Positions 44,826 through 53,735 of a stretch of 64,000 bases of DNA are shown piece by piece; positions within the stretch are counted from its first letter, which is position 1; each line of letters opens with the position of its first letter. Under the pieces are notes generated by a model. It had not been told where the DNA came from, searched no databases, and saw nothing but the letters and a program-made list of their open reading frames with translations. The DNA comes from Flocculibacter collagenilyticus (lineage in GTDB: Bacteria; Pseudomonadota; Gammaproteobacteria; Enterobacterales; Alteromonadaceae). A program made the position numbers and the translations under genes. The stretch spans positions 2,294,001 through 2,358,000 of the forward strand of contig NZ_CP059888.1 of NCBI RefSeq assembly GCF_016469335.1, given 5' to 3'.

Positions 44826-44858
44826 GAAGAAGTAAAGATTACAACGCTTTACTTCTTC
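44826..44858 (-). terminator. Probable terminator of dapA-bamC
   Basis: A 12-bp stem, GAAGAAGTAAAG (44826-44837) with CTTTACTTCTTC (44847-44858), lies about 50 bp after the bamC stop. The T tract on the minus strand is weak. Confidence 0.5.
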
Positions 44859-44905
44859 TCCCAGCCCTTAGCAAATATAGCCATCTAGCTATGTTTATGT
44901 ATTTA

Positions 44906-45991
44906 TTATAATTCCAAATTTAGGTCGCGAATGACTTTAATAAAGGCATTATGTCCATCAACAAGTACTTGCTCATTAACTGGCTTTTCATTTTCATCAA
45001 ATATAGTGATGCTAGTGCCGTCATCTATTGCTGCAACCTTAATAATATATTTTGCAGGCAATAACTTTAACGTTATATCTTCGCGGTCTTCCCACAAATT
45101 ATCCCAGAAGCTCTCTTCAGGTTCTTCGTAGTCTACATAATAAACACGTTTTGAAACGTTAAGGTCTGTAACGGTAAAGCCTAACTCTTCAATAACGGGT
45201 AATACTTGAGACCATACCGATGCTTCGTTGTACTTAGAGATATAAGCGGCATTTCCGTCTTTATCAAAACCTAAATTTAATGTAACGCGGCTACCATCAG
45301 CAGCGGCTTCACTTTGCAGCTTTCTATATTTGTAATCAAAATAAATTAAGAAGCTATTAAGTGCATTTGCTTCCGCGCGTTTTTGCGCAATTGCAGACAC
45401 ATCAGCGGTTAAATCGTCGCCATCATTCACTAAGTACTCATGTAGTTTAGCGGTAACAGAACCCGTTCTACCATGTGGAAGCATCTCAACGGTAAATTCG
45501 AAGCGTTTGCCTTCAGAAGTGTCAAGCGACTTCCATAACCAGTAGCCTGACTCTTCCTGTTTTAATACCCAGCCAGAAATTAGCGATTTTTGATCTTCTA
45601 GTATTCTATCAACACCAATATTTTCAGCTTCTAAATACTCATGTAACGTATTCCAAATGAAGCTCTGTAGGTTTTTAATTTCTTTTTTCTTATCAATCCA
45701 AACTTTTGCTGCAGTTTCGCCTTCATCTACACGAGAGGCTTCTGCTACTGGAATAATTTGAACTGGAGTTAAAAGCTCAAGCGACTCGCCTATTTCACCT
45801 TCAAATTGATTTTTTGGTAACTGGTACTCTTCACGAATAATCGGCGAATCTAATCCTTCTGGAGTTTTAATACCTTCTCTTGTTTCTGCCTTGGTGTATG
45901 CGTATTCATCATCATGCGTTGTAAAGATGCTACATCCATAAAGTACACTTAATGTGGTTACTAACACACTGATTTTTAAGTACTGCTGCAC
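44906..45991 (-). CDS. bamC: Outer membrane assembly lipoprotein BamC
   Basis: 361 residues (E. coli 344). It starts at GTG (45991), preceded by AGGAG about 7 bp upstream. Lipobox VLYGC with lipidated Cys20. The unstructured N-terminal segment that wraps BamD is about 21-95, followed by two helix-grip domains (about 100-215 and 235-355; for example GYWLWKSLDTSEGKRFEFTVE). It is part of the BAM complex that inserts beta-barrel proteins. It follows dapA with a 15-bp gap, the conserved gammaproteobacterial order dapA-bamC. Confidence 0.92.
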   Translation of the reverse strand: MQQYLKISVLVTTLSVLYGCSIFTTHDDEYAYTKAETREGIKTPEGLDSPIIREEYQLPKNQFEGEIGESLELLTPVQIIPVAEASRVDEGETAAKVWIDKKKEIKNLQSFIWNTLHEYLEAENIGVDRILEDQKSLISGWVLKQEESGYWLWKSLDTSEGKRFEFTVEMLPHGRTGSVTAKLHEYLVNDGDDLTADVSAIAQKRAEANALNSFLIYFDYKYRKLQSEAAADGSRVTLNLGFDKDGNAAYISKYNEASVWSQVLPVIEELGFTVTDLNVSKRVYYVDYEEPEESFWDNLWEDREDITLKLLPAKYIIKVAAIDDGTSITIFDENEKPVNEQVLVDGHNAFIKVIRDLNLEL

Positions 45992-46006
45992 AAAATTCTC
46001 CTGTTA

Positions 46007-46885
46007 TTATATGACTTGAGCAGATTCCATTGCCTCTATGACAATAGTTTGATGAGAAGATTCCATTTTGAGTAACGGTAATCTCACTTGATCGCTGGGG
46101 ATTCTGTTCAATTTTTTTAGTGCCCATTTAACAGGCACTGGATTTGGTTCAATAAATAAAGCGTTGTGTAATCGTTCTAGTTTTTCATTTAACGCTTCAG
46201 CTTGGCTAAAGTCACCGTTTAAAGCAGATTGATAAATAGCTGCCATTTCTGCTGGCATTACATTGGCAGTAACCGATATAACACCGTGTCCACCTAACTT
46301 TGTGAATTCAAGTGCTGTTTCGTCGTCACCGCTTAATAATGTAAAAGGTGTATTTATTAATGACTGTAACTGGCTTACTCGTGACTTGTCACCCGTTGCT
46401 TCTTTAATTCCAACAATATTATCAATATGTGAAAGTGCAGCCACTGTTTCAGGTAATAAATCACATGCCGTTCTTCCCGGCACATTATACAGAAGAATGG
46501 GTTTTACAGTGCTATTTGCAATCGCTTCGAAATGTAATTGTAACCCTTTTTGAGTGGGTTTATTGTAATAAGGCGTTACCGTTAAAAAGCCATCAATTGG
46601 TAATTGATCTAACGCTTGAGTTAACTCAATACTTTGCTGGGTGCTATTTAAGCCATTACCCGCAATAACAGGCACTTTACCCGCCACCTGCTCAGCTATC
46701 GTTTTTACTACACTAATATGCTCTGACTGCGTTAGCGTACACGACTCCGCGGTTGTTCCCATTGCCACAATAGCATTAGTACCACATTCAAGATGCCAGT
46801 CTACAAGAGACTTCAATGTTTCATAGTCAATTTGACCATGCTCATTCATGGGAGTAATTAATGCTACTATGCTGCCTGTAAACAA
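46007..46885 (-). CDS. dapA: 4-hydroxy-tetrahydrodipicolinate synthase
   Basis: 292 residues, matching E. coli DapA in length and in its first residues (MFTGSIVALITPM). The start is TTG at 46885, with GAGG about 6 bp upstream; no ATG or GTG would give the conserved N terminus. Schiff-base Lys161 (VGIKEATGD), Tyr133 (LLYNVPGRTACD) and the GTTAES motif (43-48) are in place. It condenses pyruvate with aspartate semialdehyde, the first committed step to diaminopimelate and lysine. Transcribed with bamC and divergent from gcvR. Confidence 0.95.
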   Translation of the reverse strand: MFTGSIVALITPMNEHGQIDYETLKSLVDWHLECGTNAIVAMGTTAESCTLTQSEHISVVKTIAEQVAGKVPVIAGNGLNSTQQSIELTQALDQLPIDGFLTVTPYYNKPTQKGLQLHFEAIANSTVKPILLYNVPGRTACDLLPETVAALSHIDNIVGIKEATGDKSRVSQLQSLINTPFTLLSGDDETALEFTKLGGHGVISVTANVMPAEMAAIYQSALNGDFSQAEALNEKLERLHNALFIEPNPVPVKWALKKLNRIPSDQVRLPLLKMESSHQTIVIEAMESAQVI

Positions 46886-47197
46886 TCCGAACCTCGTTCA
46901 ATATTAGGAACTGCCTAAATTTTATGGCGGATCATACTACTGCCTGCACTATTTAAAAACAAGAAAAGCAAATAAATGCAATTCATCTGATGTCGAAGGT
47001 TATATTGGCGGCATTTTTACACAAACCACTCTAATCGCCATTAAAAATTACAAGTTAAAAACATTCAAAATCATTATATTTACAGCGCTTTTAACTATTT
47101 TTTTCAGTTAATTATTAGCCTTTTGAACCGCGTGATTTTTAAACATGATGTGCTACAATCGAATGCTTTATTTATGTTTTAAACTTACGTTGAGCTA
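46886..47197. promoter_or_regulatory. Divergent dapA / gcvR intergenic region
   Basis: 312 AT-rich bases with no convincing gene. The promoters of dapA (leftward) and gcvR (rightward) should lie here. TACAAT at 47154-47159 is a possible -10 for gcvR but lacks a well-spaced -35. No operator could be identified. Confidence 0.35.
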
Positions 47198-47734
47198 ATG
47201 ATAATTCAAACAAATCAACAACTCGTTATTACTGCGGTAGGAACAGACCGCTCAGGAATAGTAAACCAACTTACTTCTTTAGTAAGTGAATGCAGCTGTA
47301 ACATTTTAGATAGCAGAATGGCAATTTTTGGGGCAGAGTTTACCCTAATTATGTTTGTGGCAGGTGATATGTCGGCAGTCAGTCGACTTGAAAGTATGAT
47401 ACCCGCACTAGGAGTAGAACTTGAATTACTTACTGTAACTAAGCGTACTTCTAGCCAGTTAATGGTTAAAAGTGGGTTTCGTTATGAAATAGAGTTTTCT
47501 GGAAAAGACAAGCCTGGCACATTGAGCGCGGTAACTGCTTTTCTTGCGGAGAATAGCATTAACATCATGGCGTTAAAGTCAAATACGCAAAACACCATTT
47601 CAGAAAACGAAAGCTTTTCTACTACGAATATTGAAATTAACTCACAAGAAGATATCGCTCAATCAACGATTGAAGATGAATTTGATGCATTATGCGATTC
47701 GTTAAACGTTGCAGGTAAAATTACATCACTTTAA
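47198..47734 (+). CDS. gcvR: Glycine cleavage system regulator GcvR
   Basis: 178 residues with two ACT domains (about 8-80 and 93-170): VITAVGTDRSGIVNQLTSLVSECSCNI and FSGKDKPGTLSAVTAFLAENSINIMAL. It binds glycine and holds GcvA in repressing form, controlling gcvTHP. Cytoplasmic. It is followed after about 100 bp by bcp, the usual neighbour in gammaproteobacteria. Confidence 0.9.
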   Translation: MIIQTNQQLVITAVGTDRSGIVNQLTSLVSECSCNILDSRMAIFGAEFTLIMFVAGDMSAVSRLESMIPALGVELELLTVTKRTSSQLMVKSGFRYEIEFSGKDKPGTLSAVTAFLAENSINIMALKSNTQNTISENESFSTTNIEINSQEDIAQSTIEDEFDALCDSLNVAGKITSL

Positions 47735-47837
47735 TTTTTTGCTATTAAAATGGTTTAGTTACGCTCAGGCATTTTAATAGCGAAATATGCACCAAGTATG
47801 ATTGACGATGCACAAGTGCAAAAATAAGAGGAATGAG

Positions 47838-48311
47838 ATGAATACACTTCAAGCCGGTGACAATGCACCTTTATTTTCATTAAAAAATCAGAATGACGAA
47901 TTAGTAAACCTAAGTGACTTAATAAATAATCATCAAGTATTAGTGTACTTTTATCCAAAAGCGATGACACCAGGTTGTACGGTTCAAGCTCAAAATTTAA
48001 GAGACTTTAAAAAAGAACTGTCTGAATTAAACACGATTGCTGTCGGCATTAGTCCTGACGCGGTGAAACGCTTAACAAAGTTTACTGAAAGAGATGAGTT
48101 AAACTTTGATTTGTTGTCAGATGAAGATCACGCTGTTGCAGATGAATTTGGTGTATGGGGTTTAAAAAAGTTTATGGGTAAAGAATACGATGGTATTCAT
48201 CGCTTAAGCTTTTTAGTGGGCCAAGATGGCAAAATTAAGCATGTATTTAATAAATTCAAAACGAAAAACCATCATGATGTTGTGCTTGACTATTTAAAAG
48301 AGAATGCATAA
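47838..48311 (+). CDS. bcp: Thioredoxin-dependent thiol peroxidase, Bcp/PrxQ type
   Basis: 157 residues from the ATG at 47838, which has AGAGG 6 bp upstream; the longer frame from 47802 adds an unsupported leader. Peroxiredoxin fold with the peroxidatic Cys47 in MTPGCTVQAQ. E. coli Bcp has a resolving Cys five residues later, but here that position is Gln52 and there is no other Cys in the protein, so this is a one-Cys form. It reduces peroxides and probably depends on an external thiol for recycling. Confidence 0.92.
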   Translation: MNTLQAGDNAPLFSLKNQNDELVNLSDLINNHQVLVYFYPKAMTPGCTVQAQNLRDFKKELSELNTIAVGISPDAVKRLTKFTERDELNFDLLSDEDHAVADEFGVWGLKKFMGKEYDGIHRLSFLVGQDGKIKHVFNKFKTKNHHDVVLDYLKENA

Positions 48312-48348
48312 TTCCAACTACAACTAAACATAATATGACTCAGTTAAT

Positions 48349-48374
48349 AAAACAGCTGGCTTGCCAGCTGTTTT
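48349..48374. terminator. Bidirectional terminator between bcp and perM
   Basis: AAAACAGCTGG (48349-48359) pairs with CCAGCTGTTTT (48364-48374) around a CTTG loop; T and A runs serve both strands. Confidence 0.9.
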
Positions 48375-48383
48375 ATTTTGCAT

Positions 48384-49472
48384 TTACTTATTCACTACCG
48401 CCGCATCTTCCAGCTCGTTAATACGACTTCTATTCGACCAAGCGTTAAGTATTGCCTTAACTAACGAGGCTAATGGAATGGCAAAGAACACGCCCCAGAA
48501 TCCCCAAAGGCCGCCAAAAAACAGCACCGCAACAATAATGTACACTGGATGTAGGTTTACAGCTTCTGAAAATAAGATAGGCACTAATAAGTTTCCATCT
48601 AATGCCTGAATTATTCCGTAGGCCAACATGATATATCCGAATTCAGCCGACAGACCAAATTGAAACAATGCCACCATCGCAACAGGAATGGTAACCAATG
48701 CAGCACCAATATAAGGAATGAGTACCGACAAACCGACTAGGACACCTAACAAGGCTGCATATCGCAAGTCAAATAATATAAACACAACATAAGTGGTTAC
48801 ACCAATAATCAGTATCTCTATCACCTTCCCACGAATATAGTTGATGATTTGCTCGTTCATTTCATGCCAAACTTGAGTAATTAAAATTCTGTCTCTTGGC
48901 AGCAGTCCAGTAAACCCGTGCACTAAGTCTTCTTTATCTTTAAGCATAAAAAACACTAATAATGGCACTAACACCAAATAAATCGCGAGCGCTACAATAT
49001 CAATTAGAGAAGCAAATGAAGCTTGTAAAATTGTTTCACCGAACGTCAATATTCTATTATCAAGGGTATCTAACAAGCTGTACACTTGTTCGGTTGTAAT
49101 TAAATTAGGAAACTGTTCAGGTAATGATTTTAAGAAATCTTTACCTTGTTCGAGCATCTTCGGCGCTTCTTTTAAAAAGTTAGTACCTTGATTCCAAACT
49201 AATGGTAAAAACGCAACTGTTACGGTCGATAACACGCCTATAAATATGGCTAATACTGAACACGTGGCAATACTTCTGGAAACACCTAATTTGGCTACTT
49301 TTGAAACTGGCCATTCAAGCAAAAATGCAATAGAAATAGCCACCAGCACAGGCACTATTAATTCACCTACAAAATAAAAGCTCAATCCAACAATTAAAAT
49401 AACAAAAAAAAGTGTTACTGCATGTGGGTCTGAAAATTTTTCTTTATACCAATTTTTCAGAAGGTGTATCAT
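48384..49472 (-). CDS. perM: AI-2E family transporter, PerM-like
   Basis: 362 residues with about eight membrane segments in the 2-plus-5-plus layout of the family, and the conserved core LSVLIPYIGAALVTIPVAMVALFQFG with the C-terminal GDLLVPILF-type motif (here GNLLVPILFSEAVNLHP). Members act as permeases for AI-2, sodium/protons or unknown substrates. In E. coli PerM lies beside bepA (yfgC), as here. Its ATG lies inside the 3' end of the TusA-like gene, a 29-bp overlap. Confidence 0.87.
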   Translation of the reverse strand: MIHLLKNWYKEKFSDPHAVTLFFVILIVGLSFYFVGELIVPVLVAISIAFLLEWPVSKVAKLGVSRSIATCSVLAIFIGVLSTVTVAFLPLVWNQGTNFLKEAPKMLEQGKDFLKSLPEQFPNLITTEQVYSLLDTLDNRILTFGETILQASFASLIDIVALAIYLVLVPLLVFFMLKDKEDLVHGFTGLLPRDRILITQVWHEMNEQIINYIRGKVIEILIIGVTTYVVFILFDLRYAALLGVLVGLSVLIPYIGAALVTIPVAMVALFQFGLSAEFGYIMLAYGIIQALDGNLLVPILFSEAVNLHPVYIIVAVLFFGGLWGFWGVFFAIPLASLVKAILNAWSNRSRINELEDAAVVNK

Positions 49473-49695
49473 TAATGCTTCCTACTATTATTTTTAATTG
49501 CCAATACCTTTCGGTCTTCATTGACTCAGTTTGCCAACTATTTTTGTTCGCATAGCGCAAAATGTCACGCATGCTTACTTCGTCGTTCAGTTTAATTAAT
49601 ATCGTATCGTCGATATTTGCTTTGTTAACTAACTGCTTAAACTTCACAAATAGCAACGGACAAGACAAAGTGGTTCCATCTAATTCTACTTGCAT
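49444..49695 (-). CDS. TusA-like sulfurtransferase-fold protein with degenerate CPxP motif
   Basis: 83 residues. The N terminus VELDGTTLSCPLLFVKFKQLV follows the TusA/SirA family (L-D-x-x-x-L-x-C-P). The family motif CPxP is CPLL here: Cys12 is kept, but the second Pro is Leu. The beta-alpha-beta-alpha core continues to SWQTESMKTERYWQLKIIVG. TusA relays persulfide sulfur to tRNA thiolation or cofactor synthesis; whether this variant still does is open. It lies upstream of perM and overlaps it by 29 bp. Confidence 0.7.
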   Translation of the reverse strand: MQVELDGTTLSCPLLFVKFKQLVNKANIDDTILIKLNDEVSMRDILRYANKNSWQTESMKTERYWQLKIIVGSINDTPSEKLV

Positions 49696-50041
49696 ATAAC
49701 TAATTATTCGAAACTAATTGTTAAATTCGATTACATTTATTTTCAAAAGTAATCATGTGCCACAACGCTAAAAAGGCATGCCCTAATCCAGTGACAATGA
49801 TTAGTTGGCAAACAATTGTAAGCTATTTAACATCTCATGTCCGCATCTCATTGTTTCTAAACTTTTTAAGTCATTTTCATTATTGGCGTAAATGTTTAAC
49901 ATACACGATGCTGTTATTGCGCAAATATATAAAACGTGATGCTCACATTCGCTAATAAATCACTGCAAAAACAGTCCGAAAAGATCAACACGCCTCAGTC
50001 AAAGATGTTATATTTTAGCTAGAACCGTATTGAATAGGTAA
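49696..50041. other. Intergenic region between tusA-like and the BepA operon
   Basis: 346 AT-rich bases with no convincing gene; a 66-codon plus-strand frame (49755-49955) lacks a ribosome site and a family. TCAACACGCC at 49985-49994 resembles the end of the MITE at 62.3 kb but lacks its partner. Divergent promoters must lie here. Confidence 0.3.
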
Positions 50042-50713
50042 ATGTATTTTATGAGTAGCAATCGAGCGTCTTTACCCGCCGATCCCAAGTTAAAAGATAT
50101 TAATTGGTATAAAAAACAAATTACATGGGGTGAGCTACCGCCCTTTTACCACATGGTTGCATCGTCTGTTGCGGAATCTGAAGGACTGTTTACACACGGA
50201 TTTGATAATGCCGTGAAACGCATACTGGATAAACGCAATTGGAATATAAATAAACTTGGCGGACACATTAATAATCAAGGCAACATTGTTTGTGAAACGC
50301 CACCTCGCATTGCGCTTGAACAAACCTTTACTGAACGCGGCTTTGAAATGTATGCCTACCCATACGCAAAAGACAAAAAAATTGACCAATACGTAAAAAA
50401 TAACCGCCTAATGGAGTTCTCTGTTTGGGAACCCTACTCCATGAAGCTGATTATCCGCGTTAATCAATTACATAAATTTATCGATTACTACTTTAAATGT
50501 GGAGACGATGCGGACCTTGCTCTTATTCAGTATGCGCAAAAAATGGTAGACGACATTATTAACTTCCTCAAAAATAAAGTGAACGTTGTAGAGGTAACTG
50601 GGGTCACAATAGACAAAATGTATCAACTTAGAGAGCAACAGTTCGCAAATGATGATGAAGCGTTACTATCAACACTTCAAGGTAGCCAGCAAACTTCTAA
50701 TAAAGATAAGTAG
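50042..50713 (+). CDS. Hypothetical protein preceding bepA
   Basis: 223 residues, no signal peptide or membrane segment. I do not recognise a domain. The N-terminal half has LKDINWYKKQITWGELPPFYHMVAS and the core KLIIRVNQLHKFIDYYF; it is helical overall. Two ATG codons are possible (50042 and 50051). AGG at 50036-50038 is very close to the first and 12 bp from the second, so neither is clearly better. It is 3 bp upstream of bepA, so co-transcribed. Its presence next to an outer-membrane quality-control protease may be meaningful. Confidence 0.6.
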   Translation: MYFMSSNRASLPADPKLKDINWYKKQITWGELPPFYHMVASSVAESEGLFTHGFDNAVKRILDKRNWNINKLGGHINNQGNIVCETPPRIALEQTFTERGFEMYAYPYAKDKKIDQYVKNNRLMEFSVWEPYSMKLIIRVNQLHKFIDYYFKCGDDADLALIQYAQKMVDDIINFLKNKVNVVEVTGVTIDKMYQLREQQFANDDEALLSTLQGSQQTSNKDK

Positions 50714-50716
50714 TCT

Positions 50717-52165
50717 ATGAAAAAAATAACATATTTAGCACTTGCAGCCTGTATTACCTTTTTTTCTCAAGCACCATTCGTTAATGCACAGTCTGCCGGA
50801 ACAGAATTACCCGACTTAGGCGCAAGTGGCGTAAGCGCCCTAACCATCGAAAAAGAAAAAAACCTTGGTAAGCTTTTTATGCGCCAAGCACGCGCGCAAT
50901 TACCGATTACACATGATCCTGTGTTAACTGAATACATCAATGAATTAGGGAATCGATTAGTTGCTCATTCGGATGGCGTCAACTTCCCTTTCACATTTTT
51001 TATTGTCAATGACGGCTCTGTTAATGCATTTGCATTCTTTGGCGGCCACATTGGCATACATACCGGCTTAATCGAATTAACCGAAACTGAAAGTGAATTA
51101 GCTTCAGTATTAGGGCATGAAATTGCTCACGTTACACAACGTCACTTAGCGCGAAGTATTGAAGCCCGAAATAATAATACGCCATTAACACTTGCTGGCA
51201 TGATTGGCGGTATTTTACTTGCCGCAGTTAACCCTCAGGCTGGTATTGCGGCTATTTCTGCTTCTCAGGCGGGAGGCCAGCAAGCATCCATTAATTTCAC
51301 TCGCTCAAATGAAAAAGAAGCCGACCGAATTGGTATGCAAATTCTTTATCAGTCTGGTTATGATCCTCATGCTACACCTTCGTTTATGTCTAAAATGGCA
51401 AATAAGTTCCGTCATGTATCTAAACCTCCTGCATTTTTGTTAACGCATCCATTACCCGACTCTCGTTTATCAGACAGCCGTTTAAGGGCTGAGCAATTTG
51501 GTAAAAAAGATTTCGCTTCAAGTGCCAACTTTGGTTTTGCCAAAGCACGAGTCTTAGTTCGTTATGGAATGTCTGCAGACGATGCTGTTAGGCACTTTAA
51601 GCAACAATTAAACACATCAGAAAACATCGTTAATTATTACGGATTAGCCTTAGCCCTTTCAGATGCCAAAAAGAATGAAGATGCCGAGAAAATCATCAGA
51701 AAACTCTTAGAGAAAAGCCCAAAAAACTTATTTTTCTTAGACACATATACCGATATTTTAGTACAACAAAAAAAGTATGATGAAGTACTCGCTAGGCTAG
51801 AAGCTGAATACCAGTTACGTCCGAACAACCAAGTGATCACATTAAACTATGCAAGCGCGGCGTTAAAAGCAGGCAAACCAGAATTATCGGCCCGTTTATT
51901 GAAGTATTTTTTAATTCGTTTTCCCGATCACTTTCTCGCGACCAGCTTATTAGCTGATACCTATGCGGAAACAAAAGATCTTGCAAAATACCATGAATAC
52001 AAAGCGAATGTACTGGCATTGGTCTCGGCCTACCCAGACGCAATTGCTCAGCTGAATATAGCGCTGAATTATCTTAATGAGAAAAAAGATGAGTTAGAAA
52101 TAAAACGCATTGAAGCAACCATTAAGCAAATGCGACATCGGCTTAACGAATTAAAGCGGCAATAG
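50717..52165 (+). CDS. bepA: Periplasmic metalloprotease/chaperone BepA (YfgC)
   Basis: 482 residues (E. coli 487). Signal peptide ending FVNAQSA (about 26). M48 protease domain with HEIAHVTQRH at 134-143, where His134 and His138 bind zinc and Glu135 is catalytic, and a third ligand Glu in NEKEADRIG. The C-terminal half is TPR (about 290-480). BepA degrades or helps assemble stalled outer-membrane proteins such as LptD, working with BamA. Its neighbours (yfgD-type and the upstream gene) follow the gammaproteobacterial order. Confidence 0.93.
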   Translation: MKKITYLALAACITFFSQAPFVNAQSAGTELPDLGASGVSALTIEKEKNLGKLFMRQARAQLPITHDPVLTEYINELGNRLVAHSDGVNFPFTFFIVNDGSVNAFAFFGGHIGIHTGLIELTETESELASVLGHEIAHVTQRHLARSIEARNNNTPLTLAGMIGGILLAAVNPQAGIAAISASQAGGQQASINFTRSNEKEADRIGMQILYQSGYDPHATPSFMSKMANKFRHVSKPPAFLLTHPLPDSRLSDSRLRAEQFGKKDFASSANFGFAKARVLVRYGMSADDAVRHFKQQLNTSENIVNYYGLALALSDAKKNEDAEKIIRKLLEKSPKNLFFLDTYTDILVQQKKYDEVLARLEAEYQLRPNNQVITLNYASAALKAGKPELSARLLKYFLIRFPDHFLATSLLADTYAETKDLAKYHEYKANVLALVSAYPDAIAQLNIALNYLNEKKDELEIKRIEATIKQMRHRLNELKRQ

Positions 52166-52251
52166 CTTTCTAAGTCGACAAATTTTACTTAAAATACGCC
52201 AAACATTTTAAATAACCTATTTAAAAAATAATTATCTATATAGAGCGCACT

Positions 52252-52599
52252 ATGACTATTAAGATTTATCACAACCCTCGTTGTTCAAAAAGTCGTCAAA
52301 CATTACAACTGCTTGAAGATAAAAATATCACTCCAGAAATTATCAAGTATCTTGATACACCACCAAGTGAAGAAGAAATAAAAGCCCTATTAACCAAACT
52401 TGGGTTAACGGCACGTCAAGCAATGCGCACCAAGGAAGATATATATAAAGCGCTGAATCTTGGCGATGACAGCGTAACAGAAGCACAGCTTATTAACGCC
52501 ATGCACAATAACCCTAAGCTAATTGAGCGCCCTATTGTTGTTAATGGCGATAAGGCAAAATTAGGACGTCCACCTGAGCAAGTGCTAGAAATACTATAA
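52252..52599 (+). CDS. yfgD: ArsC-family reductase, YfgD type
   Basis: 115 residues, thioredoxin-like ArsC/Spx fold. Active-site Cys11 in HNPRCSKSRQT. The C-terminal ERPIVVNGDKAKLGRP loop carries the Arg residues that bind the oxyanion in arsenate reductases. The family member next to bepA in E. coli is YfgD, whose substrate is not settled. It overlaps the wrbA-like gene closely (stop at 52599, start at 52601), so the two are coupled. Confidence 0.9.
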   Translation: MTIKIYHNPRCSKSRQTLQLLEDKNITPEIIKYLDTPPSEEEIKALLTKLGLTARQAMRTKEDIYKALNLGDDSVTEAQLINAMHNNPKLIERPIVVNGDKAKLGRPPEQVLEIL

Positions 52600-52600
52600 A

Positions 52601-53206
52601 ATGACCACAAAAATACTGGTACTTTATTATTCAAGAACGGGCTCTATTGCCAATATGGCAGATGCGATTGCATTAGGCGTTGAGTCTACAGGTTCAGCAG
52701 CACACATTAGAGCAGTCCCGTCACTCAATCAGTCATCTTCAAGCAGTGCGGTTTATTCCGAACAACAGAATGACTTTGGTCACCTGTACGTAACTAAACA
52801 AGACCTTGATGAATGCCACGGAATTGTTTTGGGTACACCGTCACGTTTTGGCACCATGGCCGCGCCAATGAAAGCTTTTTGGGAGACAACGTCTACTGAG
52901 TGGCTCAAAGGGCAATTAATTGATAAACCCGCCAGTGTTTTTACTTCATCATCTAGTATGCATGGTGGCAATGAGGTCACTTTGCTCACGCTAAGCTTAC
53001 CGTTGATTCATCACGGTATGGTGCTACTTGGTTTACCCTATTCAGAGCCTGCACTTAGCTCAACCAATAGTGGTGGTACACCTTATGGTGCAAGCCATGT
53101 ATCTGGACTAAGCAATTCAACGTCACTTTCACCAGAAGAACATAGCTTATGTAAAGCTCAAGGTGAACGTATTGCTACTATCGCGCAAAAATTATCCGTA
53201 GTGTAA
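52601..53206 (+). CDS. wrbA: WrbA-type NAD(P)H:quinone oxidoreductase
   Basis: 201 residues, flavodoxin-like fold. FMN motif YYSRTGSIANMADAIALGVE at the start, and the WrbA-type GTPSRFGTMAAPMKAFWETT and SSSSMHGGNE segments. Two-electron quinone reduction that avoids semiquinone radicals. Tightly linked to the ArsC-like gene (1 bp gap). The DUF2069 gene follows 40 bp later. Confidence 0.87.
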   Translation: MTTKILVLYYSRTGSIANMADAIALGVESTGSAAHIRAVPSLNQSSSSSAVYSEQQNDFGHLYVTKQDLDECHGIVLGTPSRFGTMAAPMKAFWETTSTEWLKGQLIDKPASVFTSSSSMHGGNEVTLLTLSLPLIHHGMVLLGLPYSEPALSSTNSGGTPYGASHVSGLSNSTSLSPEEHSLCKAQGERIATIAQKLSVV

Positions 53207-53246
53207 CTACGCAACATTACTTTTATCGAGAATATTTCAAGAAATT

Positions 53247-53681
53247 ATGCAACACACATCACCAGAAATACTACAAACTATGCGCAATGTGCCAATGCAC
53301 CCAATTACAAAAAAGCTGCAATTATTAACAGCAGTAGGCTATATAGGTTTATTTATACTTATTCCTCTATGGTATATCTATTTATTTCCGACAAAAGATA
53401 TTAGCCTAACACTGTCTTTGGCCATGTTCTGGTTACCATTATTTTTCCCATTAAAAGGCCTAATTAAGGGAAATCCATACACCTATGCGTGGGCAAACTT
53501 CGTGGTAATGATTTACTTTATGCATGGTTTAACTGGTATTTGGTTATCACCAGAAGAACGCCACCTTTATATTATCGAAATATTCTTTGCGACCTGTATG
53601 TTTATTGGCGCCACCTATTATGCACGTTACAGAGGTCGAGAATTAGGTTTAAAGTTACCTAAATTAAAAGATCAAAAATAA
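53247..53681 (+). CDS. DUF2069 membrane protein
   Basis: 144 residues with four membrane segments (about 30-47, 55-72, 80-100 and 108-125). DUF2069 is known to sit downstream of wrbA in gammaproteobacteria, and the segment PLFFPLKGLIKGNPYTYAWANF is typical. Function unknown. It is the last gene of the yfgD-wrbA-DUF2069 set; tag follows 54 bp later. Confidence 0.85.
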   Translation: MQHTSPEILQTMRNVPMHPITKKLQLLTAVGYIGLFILIPLWYIYLFPTKDISLTLSLAMFWLPLFFPLKGLIKGNPYTYAWANFVVMIYFMHGLTGIWLSPEERHLYIIEIFFATCMFIGATYYARYRGRELGLKLPKLKDQK

Positions 53682-53735
53682 CCTAGCAAGATTAACAGTA
53701 TCTCATTTTCGCACTTATCACTTAGGAAGATCATT

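Noticed and set aside
49755-49955. 66-codon frame upstream of the bepA operon
   Set aside because: No ribosome site or family; AT-driven composition in a region that should hold two divergent promoters.
49978-49995. Second copy of the MITE end (AAGATCAACACGCC)
   Set aside because: It shares only TCAACACGCC and neighbouring A residues with the true end, and no matching opposite end lies within several hundred bases upstream.
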